Origin: Ryuthela nishihirai
Lineage: Eukaryota; Arthropoda; Arachnida; Araneae; Heptathelidae
Assembly: GCA_038380435.1 (NCBI GenBank)
Contig: JAWZYU010000058.1
Coordinates: 2,418,001-2,482,000, forward strand
Reading direction: 5' to 3'
Length of the DNA stretch: 64,000 nucleotides
The notes under the pieces are model-generated. The model was given only the letters and a program-made list of their open reading frames with translations, searched no databases and was not told the origin of the DNA. Positions 54,180 through 64,000 of this stretch are shown one piece after another; within the stretch, counting starts at the first letter, position 1, and each line of letters begins with the position of its first letter. The position numbers and the translations under genes are program-made.

Positions 54180-54420
54180 CCATAATGCCAGTAGGCATGA
54201 ACCTAAAAGTTTCTATCATAAATGTTTGCTTGAAACCTAAGCGTACTAATAACAATCATTAGTGTACAGTGTTTCCTCATATAACCAAATGACAAATTCC
54301 CCCTCAAGAAATTACTCTCTATAGACGTGTATAGCAGGATATCTGTAAAGAAGGGGAAACCTAAGCATGAAGAAATTGTAAGAAAGGAAACACCAACGAC
54401 TAATCTGACGCTCATCGATG
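54180..54420. repeat. Diverged repeat block, copy 2
   Basis: Direct-orientation partner of 52,390-52,720: AAATGTTTGCTTGAAAC, GGAAACCTAAGCATGAAG and GTAAGAAAGGAAACACCAAC occur in the same order. The hairpin is not conserved. The family is unknown. Confidence 0.45.
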
Positions 54421-54429
54421 TAATATATC

Positions 54430-56590
54430 ATATAGAAGATCTGCAGAGAAGACCACACTGATCACTGGAACAACGGGAAGGTCAAAGATATTGTGATTTG
54501 CAGAGGCAGAAACTCAAAAGTGAAATTTTATTTATTTCTTAAAACGGAACAAATGTTTGATATTTATAGGCTAACAGACACGATAATATAAAATGATAGA
54601 GATGATTTATGTAAATGATTGCGTTTCAGCTGTTAAACGTTTAAATATATTTGTAAAAATATCTAACTATGGGATAGAAGACAATGAAAGGTATTTTCTA
54701 AATTATGATTCTAAATTTTCTACCTTAATGTATTTCAGTGTTTTTAATAAGCAAAATATATGTATAAAGCAGCTATTACTGTAGGGAGATAATCTGTGAA
54801 AACTGTTACAGAAATGTACTGAAATTAGACAACTGTAAATGAAAATAGCCTTCTGTATCTGTTATTGTTAACAAGTTACTGCGTTTTCAGTAAACTATTG
54901 AATATTACTATTTAATTGGTAGTTAAATAACAAAAAATTATTTTCCATTTATGCATTGAAAAAAAAAGATAAGTTTTTCACCTCCATAGTAGTAAGGGGG
55001 AAAATCATTAATGACAATGTAAATTTCTTTACCTCACACCCTACCACCTACACTTCGACTGTCTATCATATATAGATCGTTTTCGATATCCATTTAAAAA
55101 ATTGGAATTTCCAAGTTTCTTTCACCGTTAAAGGACATTTCTAATGCTTTTATTTTGCGCCTGTAAGACTCTTTGACAGTAAAAATTGCAACGAATGGAT
55201 GATTCCAAAAACTTAAATAGTAATTCATACTAGAAAACACAAAAGGAACCTTTAATGTTTCCCAATAAAATTAGGTTTCTCCCCACATTTCAGGTAAGGT
55301 AACAATTTTGCCTCCTTAACTTTTTTTGCACATCTTAACATTCACTACCATACCACCAAAAATTCAAAATTTTAACATAAATTCATTTACAAAATCTTTA
55401 GAATATTCATAAAATTTTGTGATTTTCCAACTTTTAGAGCAGTAGTGAAGTTATTAGGAGATTTAGAAATTGATTCACAATATTTCATCAAAACCTATCC
55501 AATCCAAAAAGAATTAACATTTCTCTAAAATGTTCAAGCTAAAAGGTTAGCCCGTTCTCCTACGATCTAACACCAGCTACTAATCTAATCATTGGTGACA
55601 CTGGTAATTATGAAATGCTAAACTGCGCATAAGATTGTAGCTGTAGTGTCATGTAATGGACTCTTAGACTTTGTGAAATTTCTTTAAATGAACTCTTTAT
55701 GGAGTAATGGTAGTTGAAATGTGCGCATTCCTTTTTATCATGTTTACAAGAAAAAACACGAGGAATATTCGGTAGCAATGCATTTAACACAGGTGCTTGA
55801 ATCATTTTCGCAGAAATGTCAAGCACGCATATGTCACAAACTTCACAGCCAATATAAATACCAAATATTTATGCAAATATTTTAATGATTTGTTCTGTGT
55901 GAAATAATTAATACTCTGATGTGTTACACATAAAGTAAACAATGTTTTTAGATTGTTTTCCTTGTGATTCTTCTTCCTTCGAACTTGACACTACAGGCGA
56001 CAGGTAAAATGTTTTTATAATACTTCAAAAAATTTATACTATTAAATACGTATATGGTGATATTTGATGGAGAGAGTAGGAACAAGTAACGATATCTTCG
56101 TGCTAGATTAGTAAGGCATCAAATGCACGATAATATTGGCTAAATCCAATCTTTTCTCTACAGACAAAATAGGATGTATCTACATCAAAACAAAAGGAAA
56201 AAAAAATATCTACTCATATTTAAGTAGAAGCATTTTGCAGAATGCTATACAGCTAGCTACATGATAAAGTCAACTTTTGAATTAAGCTGAAAGAGTACAC
56301 AACTCCTCTTATCACACCATAACGTTAACGATCGATAGAGGTGCGAAGGAAGGGGAAAACATTGGTTGCCTGTGAAAACAACGCGACTTGCAGGAAGAAA
56401 AATCTTTATTTTGTGACTTTGGGAAAAAATCACACTTCTACCGCATTTCGGATGTGAGAAAGCTACAATTTTGCATCTATTGTCGTGGATATCGCAGATG
56501 CGAAATTTCCCTACCTCAGGCAATTATTGATTACACTTGAAGAACTTTAAAAGTTATTTCGAATCACCGACATATATGCCAATGAAAAAT
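54430..56590. other. AT-rich intergenic stretch
   Basis: No gene was recognised. One copy of the dispersed AT-rich motif (AAATCATTAATGACAATGTA) lies near 55,000. Confidence 0.5.
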
Positions 56591-56591
56591 A

Positions 56592-56772
56592 AATACCCTT
56601 CAAGCAGCTGCTTGCCATAAAGGTCTGACAGGAGCCAATCAGTTTGCACTCCACAGTAGGACTGTGAAGATGGCAGAATCCGAGCAGAAAAACAATACAA
56701 ATATCCATGCCTCATCCGAGGCTCAAATTCATGTACCATGGATCAGTAGACAAGCGAGCTAACCACTCGTTG
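56592..56772 (-). mobile_element. SINE-B
   Basis: CTTCAAGCAGCTGCTTGCC, AGGTCTGACAGGAGCC, ATCCATGCCTCATCCGAGGC and AGCTAACCACTCG give the family in minus orientation with both ends present. Confidence 0.75.
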
Positions 56773-56779
56773 ACATCTA

Positions 56780-58075
56780 GGTTTAAAATATACAAGTTGA
56801 GCAAGAAAAATTGAAATGTAAGTGAAAATATTTTCTTTCTAAAAACTTTGCTTTTAATTTTAAAAAATCATTTTAAAAACATTATACTTCATAACAAACC
56901 AACATCATATTTCTTTTCAATGATGCCCAAATCCGCGAATGCAAAGGAATCAGCAAGTATTTAGGTATATTAATATGTATTTAGCATTAAAAATATCTTG
57001 ATCTTTCGCTATTTGCGGAAATCATAGGGAGAAATAGAAAATTATGGAGTATTCTACTTTCGTCACCATAAATTTCGTTTTCTTACCCCAGTAAGACGTT
57101 TGCACTGGAGTGGCGACTTGTGCGTCATTTTCTTCACACTAGCTATGCTTTGAAGCATATCGCACAGATGAGAAATAAAATCTAATTTCACCATGCATAA
57201 AGGTAATTAAGTGGCCAATTAGAGAAAGTGTTGTCTCTCTTGACGACACCGTCTCAGAGTGTAACCGTAGATGAGATCAGGAAACACTCTTGCTTACTAC
57301 TTCAGTGTAGAGCTTATCACCAAGACAAAAGGCAAAGATAAAAAAATTTCAACACATTTCCCCACCTACGTCGAAGCACAATCATCATCCTCAAGAAGCT
57401 ATGGACTGCCAAAGACCAACCAGATAGCACATACCAGAGTAGAAACATACGCCATTTAATGTCTCCAAATGTTTAACAATTTTCTTTCATCGTCCAAGAT
57501 AAGAAAGTGGAAAGGTTCCTATTTCACTTCCTAACAATTTTGGTAAATATATTACATATTCAAAGATCTAAATGAGTAAACTATAAAATAAAAATGAATT
57601 TCATTACTAAAATTATCAACGAATTATTGTGGTACTTTATACTCTTCGCATAACTTTTTTTGGCCCAGAGATTTCTTATTTGTAATTGTTTACTTCAACT
57701 TTTTACGTTTTATGCAAATTATTTTTACTCCCCCAGATTTTTAATGCTTTATTCTAACCTAAAACAAATTTCGTTATTGAGTGGTCAAATGATCCATCTC
57801 GAATGCTCCTTGTGACCAAATAAAACACCTCTACATGATGGTCATTCCATTGTCTACGAGCTGAGGGTGGGGTGGGAAAACATTTATCTCTATTCTGTAA
57901 CCAGGGAGTAGGAGTGACAATCTCTAAGCATTCAGACAATGATTGCTGGCACAAAGGCCACTACGATGGGAATTAAAACAAACCCAATTGTTCATATCCG
58001 GCTTTCTCATTGCTATTTCTCTGGGTACAATGCATTATTGAAATTTGGGAGAAGCGATAAATGAAGCCGGTTACA
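56780..58075. other. Non-coding stretch
   Basis: No gene was seen. Around 57,385-57,435, TCATCATCCTCAAGAAGC and GACCAACCAGATAGCAC faintly resemble the minus-strand LINE 3' end, probably an old fragment. Confidence 0.4.
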
Positions 58076-58079
58076 GAAT

Positions 58080-58390
58080 GTTTGAGGGGACTTTTATTTT
58101 CACACTGTAGGATAAATGACAATGTCACAAAAACTCCAAGGTTTTACTGGACAGCTATTAAGAGAAAATGTCTGCAATTAACACCACCACTATATGCTTT
58201 AACATGCATAGGATAACGCTCTCCAGCACACTACGCCACTTTCTGACGTCCCATCCGATGTATAGTTGCCTTTACAAGTCCATCGGTCCCCTAGGTGACC
58301 AGGGTCATTGAGGTGCATTAGTGGCAATAAATCTTATTTTTGGCAAAGTTGCGACCCGAACCGGGAACTGCATATTACGAGGCTCTCGCA
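58080..58390 (-). mobile_element. SINE-A, old copy
   Basis: GACGTCCCATCCGATG, AAGTCCATCGGTCCCC, GGTGACCAGGGTCATTG, CCGAACCGGGAACTGCATAT and TTACGAGGCTC give the minus-strand family order. It lies immediately upstream of a hAT remnant. Confidence 0.7.
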
Positions 58391-58442
58391 TTTCAATGAT
58401 TCGCATATCGTTTAATTTGGTGCTGGCAGTTTTCCACATCAA

Positions 58443-59219
58443 GTGTACTTGCAGGCCCCTTTAAACAAATTATTGAAATTAAAAGATGAAGTTGTTATAG
58501 TTTTGACTGAGCAGAAATCCGTTTTTGTTAAATTTTTCATAATGACTTATGGCTTTCAAAACTGTTATTTGTCGGATATTTTCGAAAAACTCAATGGTTT
58601 AAACATGTCGCTTCAAGGAACAAATTGTAAAATATTTATGCTAAAAGATAAAATTTAAAGTTTTACTAAAAAAGTTAACGTATGGAAGAATAGGGTGGAA
58701 AATGGTTCTTTTAGAAAATGTTTACAGCTAAAGATGATTTTATAATTGAAAATAACATTCCCAAAGATTTAATTGTAAGAGTTATAATTGATCATCTGGA
58801 GACAGAGTTTCAGAAATATTTCCCTTCAAATTTTGATTCTAAAAACCTAAGTTGGGTTCATAAACCATACTCAATTGAAATCAAAAACGTCAGTCATCTG
58901 CCATTAAAAGTTCAAGAAGAATTTGCCGAGTTATAAAGTGACACAGGCTTAAAACTTGAATTTCCTAAAAAAACGTTAAATGAATTTTGGCTTGGATTAG
59001 GACAGATTTCCAACAATTTCTGAAATAGTCCTAAACATAATTATCTCATTTTGTACTACGTATTTATATGAAGCGGCGTTCTCAGCAATGACGATTATAA
59101 AATCAAAATATCGATTAACTCTGAAAAACGTTGAAGATGCTCTACGTCCTGCAATGTCAAATATTCAGCCAAGATTTAATTCTTTGTGTAAAAATAACCA
59201 AGCACATCCATCTCATTAG
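58443..59219 (+). pseudogene. hAT transposase C-terminal half (second family)
   Basis: Only the C-terminal half is left, in several frames. An early part resembles the LNxxLQG segment (LNGLNMSLQGTNCKIFML). The clearest part is the last ~68 codons to TAG 59,217, which contain TTYLYEAAFSAMTIIKSKYR, the conserved dimerisation region of ZBED5/GTF2IRD2-like hAT transposases. Stops near 58,656 and 58,934 and frameshifts break it. The sequence differs from the hAT at 17,224-18,992, so it is a separate family. Confidence 0.75.
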
Positions 59220-59377
59220 TATGCCAATTTGCTTTCGTCTTTAAAAAATGGTAAAATTATATGTATACCAAAGAATTGTTATAAAATAAATTTGTTTATG
59301 ATTTATTATCAGTAAAATGTTTGATTTGTATATCCATTTTATATACCCTTGTCACGTAAAAATTTCTCAGGTGAAAA

Positions 59378-59418
59378 GGGGTCGCGAGTGGAAAAAGTTT
59401 AAGAAGCCCTGCTACAGA
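59378..59418 (+). mobile_element. hAT right terminal repeat
   Basis: The minus strand reads GCAGGGCTTCTTAAACTTTT and then CCACTCGCGACCCC, a typical hAT terminus, ~160 bp after the transposase stop at 59,219. Confidence 0.6.
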
Positions 59419-59439
59419 GCATGCGATCTTACATATCAT

Positions 59440-59862
59440 GCTTGTCTTGTATCTGTGCTTTGTGCCATTTGTTGCTCCACGATGTAGCATGAAACGCACC
59501 ATTGCACTGCCCTCATATTGCGCCTCATGCATAAATAGATCGTATGAAGGCTCATCCGAGCTCTAGCATATCGACGATTCTCTCTCATTCAGAAGGCATC
59601 AGTTGTCCATAAGAGTCCAACAGGATTCTCCAAGGCATGTTCCGAACATTTTAGGAGCATGCTCTCCAACTTCACTGGCAGTCGTACTATGAATCAAGCC
59701 TGTGGGCTCCCAGTATTTATCCACGGCTTGGTGGGACGTCACGTGTACATTCGCTGCCGAACTTTCAACATTGGTATATTTCCGATGACTGACTGCCTTC
59801 TGCCATTTACATATCTCTACTTCTATTCCTTCTTGGTATTGCGATTTCCACTTTGAGCAGTG
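59440..59862 (-). mobile_element. Possible Tc1-like element end
   Basis: On the minus strand the block starts TA-CACTGCTCAAAGTGGAAAT, similar to a common Tc1 terminal repeat. It is less AT-rich than its surroundings and has a TATA-like ATAAATAC, but no recognisable transposase and no matching opposite terminus. Confidence 0.3.
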
Positions 59863-59884
59863 TATTTTTCTTAATATCATATTG

Positions 59885-61535
59885 TCATTCGCTTATCATT
59901 TGAAAGGGGAAAGAATCACTTTTCATATTATTCAATTAAAGTGATTGTAAATGGCAATGAAAATTAATCAATGTACATACGTTTATGAACGTGCTGTCTC
60001 GCTTTCGACTCAGAACAGAAATACTTCTAATGGAGGTCAGAGAAAGAGACACCTCACACTTCGAGCCTGGACAGCCATCAAACAAGAGGGAGAAAGAAAG
60101 AAGAGAAATTTAATATGCATAACGGTTTATGTAATTTTATTTGCCTCAAATATAATTATGACTTTCTTAATTTAAAGCAGACAAAGGGTAAATAACATAT
60201 TTTCCACTATTTTATTAGAAAATTACTTAATAATTTAGAATTGATTACTAAATTTTAAAAAATACAGAATTATCAGAAGTATTTAAAAAAATAAAACTTC
60301 AATTATTGCATCAATATGTTAAAATATTACTTCTCTGCTTATGCACTGTTCTGGTCTGTTTTTTTTTAGTTGACTTTTGTAGAGATCAGCACTAATATCA
60401 AAAGTGAATCTAATATACAAAAGGTTAAATATTTTCATTACTTTCACCTATTTGGGATAGAAGGGTGATTGCTGTAAATATATATATATAGCTTACATCA
60501 AGAATAATAAGACAGAATTATGATAGTGGCTTTACCAACCTCCTAAGGACGTGTTAGGTCCAAATTACATACTCAGGACCAAAAAGCGGTAACTGGAGGA
60601 CAGGATGCAAATTTCGAAGGTCTACATATTCACTTCCTTTTCCATTAAAGTATTTTCTATTTTCTTCTAAAAGTAAAGCGAGCCTGCTCTACGTAAACAA
60701 TAAAAATTAAGCACAAACGATATAACTAAAAGTTTCAATAGTGTACTGAAAATTGTTCACATAATGAAGTTAAGCTTAACTTCAAAATCAAAGTAGTAAT
60801 AGAAAAAACAAACAAACATTATCCCTACGTTTGAAAGGGCACTTGCAGTTTAATAACGTTATCTAGTGATTAACGTAATTAAACCACAAATATTACACAC
60901 TGAAAAAAAATAATAAAAAATTTCTTTTAATAATAAAGAATCTAAGGAATATCCAGACTATTTACAGTCTACAGGACTGCCCAATACACACTTTAACATT
61001 TCTTATAGATCAATGGCGTATCACTCGCCTATCAATCAACCTCTGATCTACGAGTTGAAGCATCAGCCGCACAAGCATCACTTACGTTAAATCGACAGTT
61101 ATTTATAGAAATGTTACTTAAACACAGGTAAAAGTTCTGCACGAAACGTATGTACATTGATTAATTTTTCCATCAATTTCTTGCTACCTACCACAGTTAA
61201 CTGTCCCATTTACAACTGTCGTCGTTAATGTACTACTCCATTCAAAAAGTAGGCGAGGTAAGGACTCCAGAAATTTCGACTTTCATAAGGTTTACCGATC
61301 TACGGTAGCTGCGAAACCCATCTGTTATCCCAACAGAGCTAGAACGAAGTGGGAGCATCCCATCAAATTCGGTAGCGATCGCTCAAGTACTTGCGGAATC
61401 GTAGGAAAACCGATAATTTCTACCACCGATGAAAGCATGTCCGTACATTCGCCTGGCTTTACGGATACTATAAAATATGATGTTTCTTATGGTACCATGG
61501 TACTGAAACTGAATTGGAGATCTCAATTAATATAT
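59885..61535. other. Intergenic stretch with a GC-richer part
   Basis: No gene was recognised. About 61,240-61,500 is less AT-rich and contains several CpGs and clean short strings (CGATCTACGGTAGCTGCGAA). It ends at the LINE (CAT)n tail. Its nature is unknown. Confidence 0.4.
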
Positions 61536-61540
61536 AATTC

Positions 61541-63847
61541 ATCATCATCATCATCAAGCAGCCATGGAATACGGAGGTCCAACCAGACCGTGCAATTTAG
61601 TTCTCCAAGCAAGTCTATCCTGAGCTACATTAACTGCATCAGGCCACTGAACACCAATTCTAACAAGGTTCTGTTCGACATTGTCTGCCCACCGCATCCT
61701 AGGTCTCCCCTTCTTTCTGAGGCCTTTAGGCACACTCTTCATAACCCTATTCGCCTATCTATAATTATTCATACGGGCAACATGGCCAAACCAACGGAGT
61801 CTCTCTCTGCACAATATGCTGTTTAAAGAAGGTTGCAAACTCCTTTGCCTAACCTCATCATTAGTTACAAAGTTGAACCACCTAATGCCCAAGATACTGC
61901 GTAAGCATCTGGAATCAAAAGCATCAAGTTTCCTGTTTTCTTGTTTACAAAGTGTCCAAGTTTCACTACCATAACTAACCCTAGAAAGAACCAAACTATT
62001 ATACAGTCTAATTTTAGTCTTTAGGTGTATACGCCTATTTCTCCACACTCTCCATAGTAATTTTATACTATGTATTTTATACTATACTCCATATGTAATT
62101 TTATACTATGTAATTTTATACTATTAAAAGTCCCGACAGCAATCCCTATTCGTCTGTTAATCTCATGCCGCACATCACCATTATCTGTTACATAGCTCCC
62201 AAGGTAATTAAACTGTGACACCTGCTCAAGACTGCAACCATTCAGATTAACTGAATCACAGCCTACCTGACCAATTTTCATCACTTAATTTTCTCTCTAT
62301 TTGTAACCAAACCTACTCTACTACCAGTCTCATCAACAGCTCGAATGAAAGAGTTCATCTCATGAACATCATTTGACAAAAGGGCTAAATCATCAGCATA
62401 ATCTAAACCAGAAATTTTCGTATCTAGAGTCCATTTAAGGCCAAAATCTTTCCTTTGAAGTGAATTTCGCATTACATAATCAATAACCAAGCCAAGGAGA
62501 AAAGGAGACAAAATGCACCCTTGTTGAACACCAGAAGTAATGCTACACCAATTGCTACAAGCCTTACCAACTCTCACACACGATTCAGTGTTATTATAGA
62601 AAGCTTTCATTATGTTAACTAACTTTTCTGGTATACCATATGATTTCACAATCAACCACAAATTATGACGATCAACAGAGTCGAAAGCCTTTTTGAAATC
62701 AACAAAGCTAGCAACCAAGGGATTCTGAAACTCTAAACATTTCTCAAGAATCTGCCTAAGTGAAAATATCTGATCCACACATCCCCTACCACTTCTGAAT
62801 CCACATTGCTCATCTCGCAATTGATTGTCGATCAGATTCTTAATTCTATTAAGCACAATCATGGAAAGAACTTTACCTGGAACAGAGAGTAGGCTGATAC
62901 CCCTATAGTTATCACAAGAACTGCGATCACCTTTTTTGAAAATAGGGATAAAAATAGCTCTGGTAAAATCCTTAGGAACCATGCCTTTATCATAAAAGAT
63001 ATTCAGAATTTCAGTCATCCAAGTGGAAACCGAAACATTCCCAGCTGTAAGCATTTCGGGAGTAATTTCATCTACCCCTGGGAATTTAGGAAATTTAAGT
63101 TTAGAAACAGTCAAAATAACTTCAGATTGTGTTATAGGGCCAACATTAAAGCCATCAATGCATCTATCATCATTGCAAACAATGGGTGTAGAACTAACCA
63201 CATTGTTTAGAACATCACTGAAATGCTCAGCCCACCTAGCCATGACAGAATCCTCACCTTCTATAACTTTACCTTGTTTATCCTTCAATCCCTGTATACC
63301 TGTCCGTTTTCTACCACACAAAACATTAACTATCTGGTACAGCTCTCTGCTGCTGTGCTGTCTAACTGCTTCCTCGGTTTTGTCAGCCAAACCATCAAAC
63401 CAAAGATTCTTATCAGCAGTTACCTGATCTTTTACACGTTTATTAAGTTCTCTGCAATGCTTTCTATTAGGATTAGTAGGGTATTGATTAAGAACATTAA
63501 TGAAGTTATTTCTTTCCGAAAGAAGCTCTAGTGCCTTATCACTCAGATAATTCGGTCTCTTTTGCTCCTTTTTTCCTAAAAGAGTACTGTTAGTGTCCAA
63601 AAAAAGCCTGTTTAAAATGATCCCATTCTTCCTCAACTTCAGTAGTAAGCATACCATGACTGTCGTAATGACTAAGTAACCTATCATGGTAAGCTTTAGC
63701 TATAACTGGGTCTTTCAGAGCTTCAGTATTAAAAACAAATTTTTTAACCCTAGCACAACACATTTGAAGTTTAAGTTGCAAGGCATTTTTAACAAGATAA
63801 TGGTCAGATCCAATTTCAGCTCCCCTATATGACCTGGAATTCCTAAC
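61541..63847 (-). pseudogene. EN-RT non-LTR retrotransposon, 5'-truncated, lightly damaged
   Basis: Read leftward, the element opens with the tail of an APE-type endonuclease (RGAEIGSDHYLV, the SDH motif, near 63,800). A frameshift in an eight-A run (63,599-63,606) leads to a long frame of ~440 codons with reverse-transcriptase motifs: FIPIFKKGDRSSCDNYRGIS, motif A FVDFKKAFDSVDR (near 62,700), motif B SGVQQGCILSPFL, and motif C LDYADDLALLS (near 62,395). A small indel ends that frame at 62,281. The C-terminal region continues (SETWTLCKQENRKLDAFDSR, RLRWFGHVARMNNYR) but is interrupted by a 15-bp repeat cluster at 62,050-62,128. The 3' end is GGCTGCTTGATGATGATG. Only a few breaks make it the youngest LINE here. 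The clade is uncertain (RTE- or CR1-related). Confidence 0.85.
62050..62128. repeat. 15-bp repeat cluster inserted in the LINE
   Basis: Variants of TATAAAATTACATAG are repeated several times between the codons for GTFN and the LWRVWRN-equivalent MWRNRR. The copy at 47,280 has only AAGAAGC in the same place. Confidence 0.8.
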
Positions 63848-64000
63848 AGAATTTGGTGGTTCAACTTTATAACTAATGATGAGGTTAGGCAAAAGAGTTT
63901 GCAACCTCCTTTAAGGAGCATATTGTGCAGAGAGAGACTCCGTTGGTTTGGCCATGTTCCCCGTATTAATAATTATAGATTGGCGAATAGCGTTAGCGTA
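63848..64000 (+). mobile_element. Inverted LINE fragment at the right edge
   Basis: TGGTGGTTCAACTTTATAAC, GATGAGGTTAGGCAAAAGAG, AGAGAGACTCCGTTGGTTTG and GGCCATG match the plus-strand sense of the LINE C-terminal region (reverse complement of about 61,770-61,885). It joins head-on to the 5' end of the minus-strand LINE at 63,847 and runs off the window. Confidence 0.85.

Noticed and set aside
63023..63531. Plus-strand open frames across the LINE
   Set aside because: They are antisense to the reverse-transcriptase frame and encode nothing recognisable.

Overview
The window is AT-rich animal nuclear DNA, most likely from an arthropod and possibly a chelicerate. Signs of this are a spliced cyclin D gene with long introns, dozens of tRNA-derived SINE copies, non-LTR retrotransposons, Tc1/mariner and hAT DNA transposons, and a zinc-finger plus family-B DNA polymerase gene of the Polinton/Maverick kind. 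Nothing looks bacterial: there are no operons, CRISPR arrays or rRNA genes. The lineage is inferred from repeat and gene content, so it is tentative.

1-7,100: two inverted, decayed copies of a Polinton-type DNA polymerase flank a ~117-bp satellite and ~1 kb of unassigned DNA. The minus-strand copy is nearly full length. It is preceded by an open C2H2 zinc-finger frame and a duplicated TATA-bearing upstream segment.

7,260-12,504: a 1,281-bp block holding a dead Tc1-like transposase is present twice in inverted orientation and is almost identical. The 2.7 kb between the copies is packed with SINEs, a foldback element made of two tRNA-derived arms, and a dispersed repeat.

12,500-30,300: mostly non-coding. 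The main item is a hAT element (about 16.06-19.26 kb) whose transposase is broken by two stops and a 16-bp tandem duplication. It carries an antisense fragment resembling the C-terminal domain of a retrotransposon. SINEs, foldback elements and AT-rich DNA fill the rest.

30,484-46,535 (minus): the one clear host gene, a G1/S cyclin D. Five coding exons are recognisable, with consistent phases and canonical splice sites. The exon expected to encode the first half of the cyclin box (between exon 1 and the LLGSAC exon) was not found. Introns hold SINEs, a perfect-ended 214-bp Tc1-type MITE, a decayed LINE, a mariner relic and small tandem duplications. Two CCAAT boxes lie upstream of the start.

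46,600-64,000: intergenic repeats, including a LINE 3' end, a fresh 203-bp tandem duplication, more SINEs, and a second hAT remnant (58.4-59.4 kb). A relatively intact EN-RT LINE on the minus strand (61.5-63.85 kb) joins head-on to a second, inverted LINE fragment at the right edge.

Apart from cyclin D, the genes form no pathway; they are independent mobile elements at different stages of decay. I did not find a convincing new biological system. The best leads are the nearly identical inverted Tc1 block, the foldback tRNA-arm elements, and the missing cyclin D exon together with a degenerate RB-binding motif.
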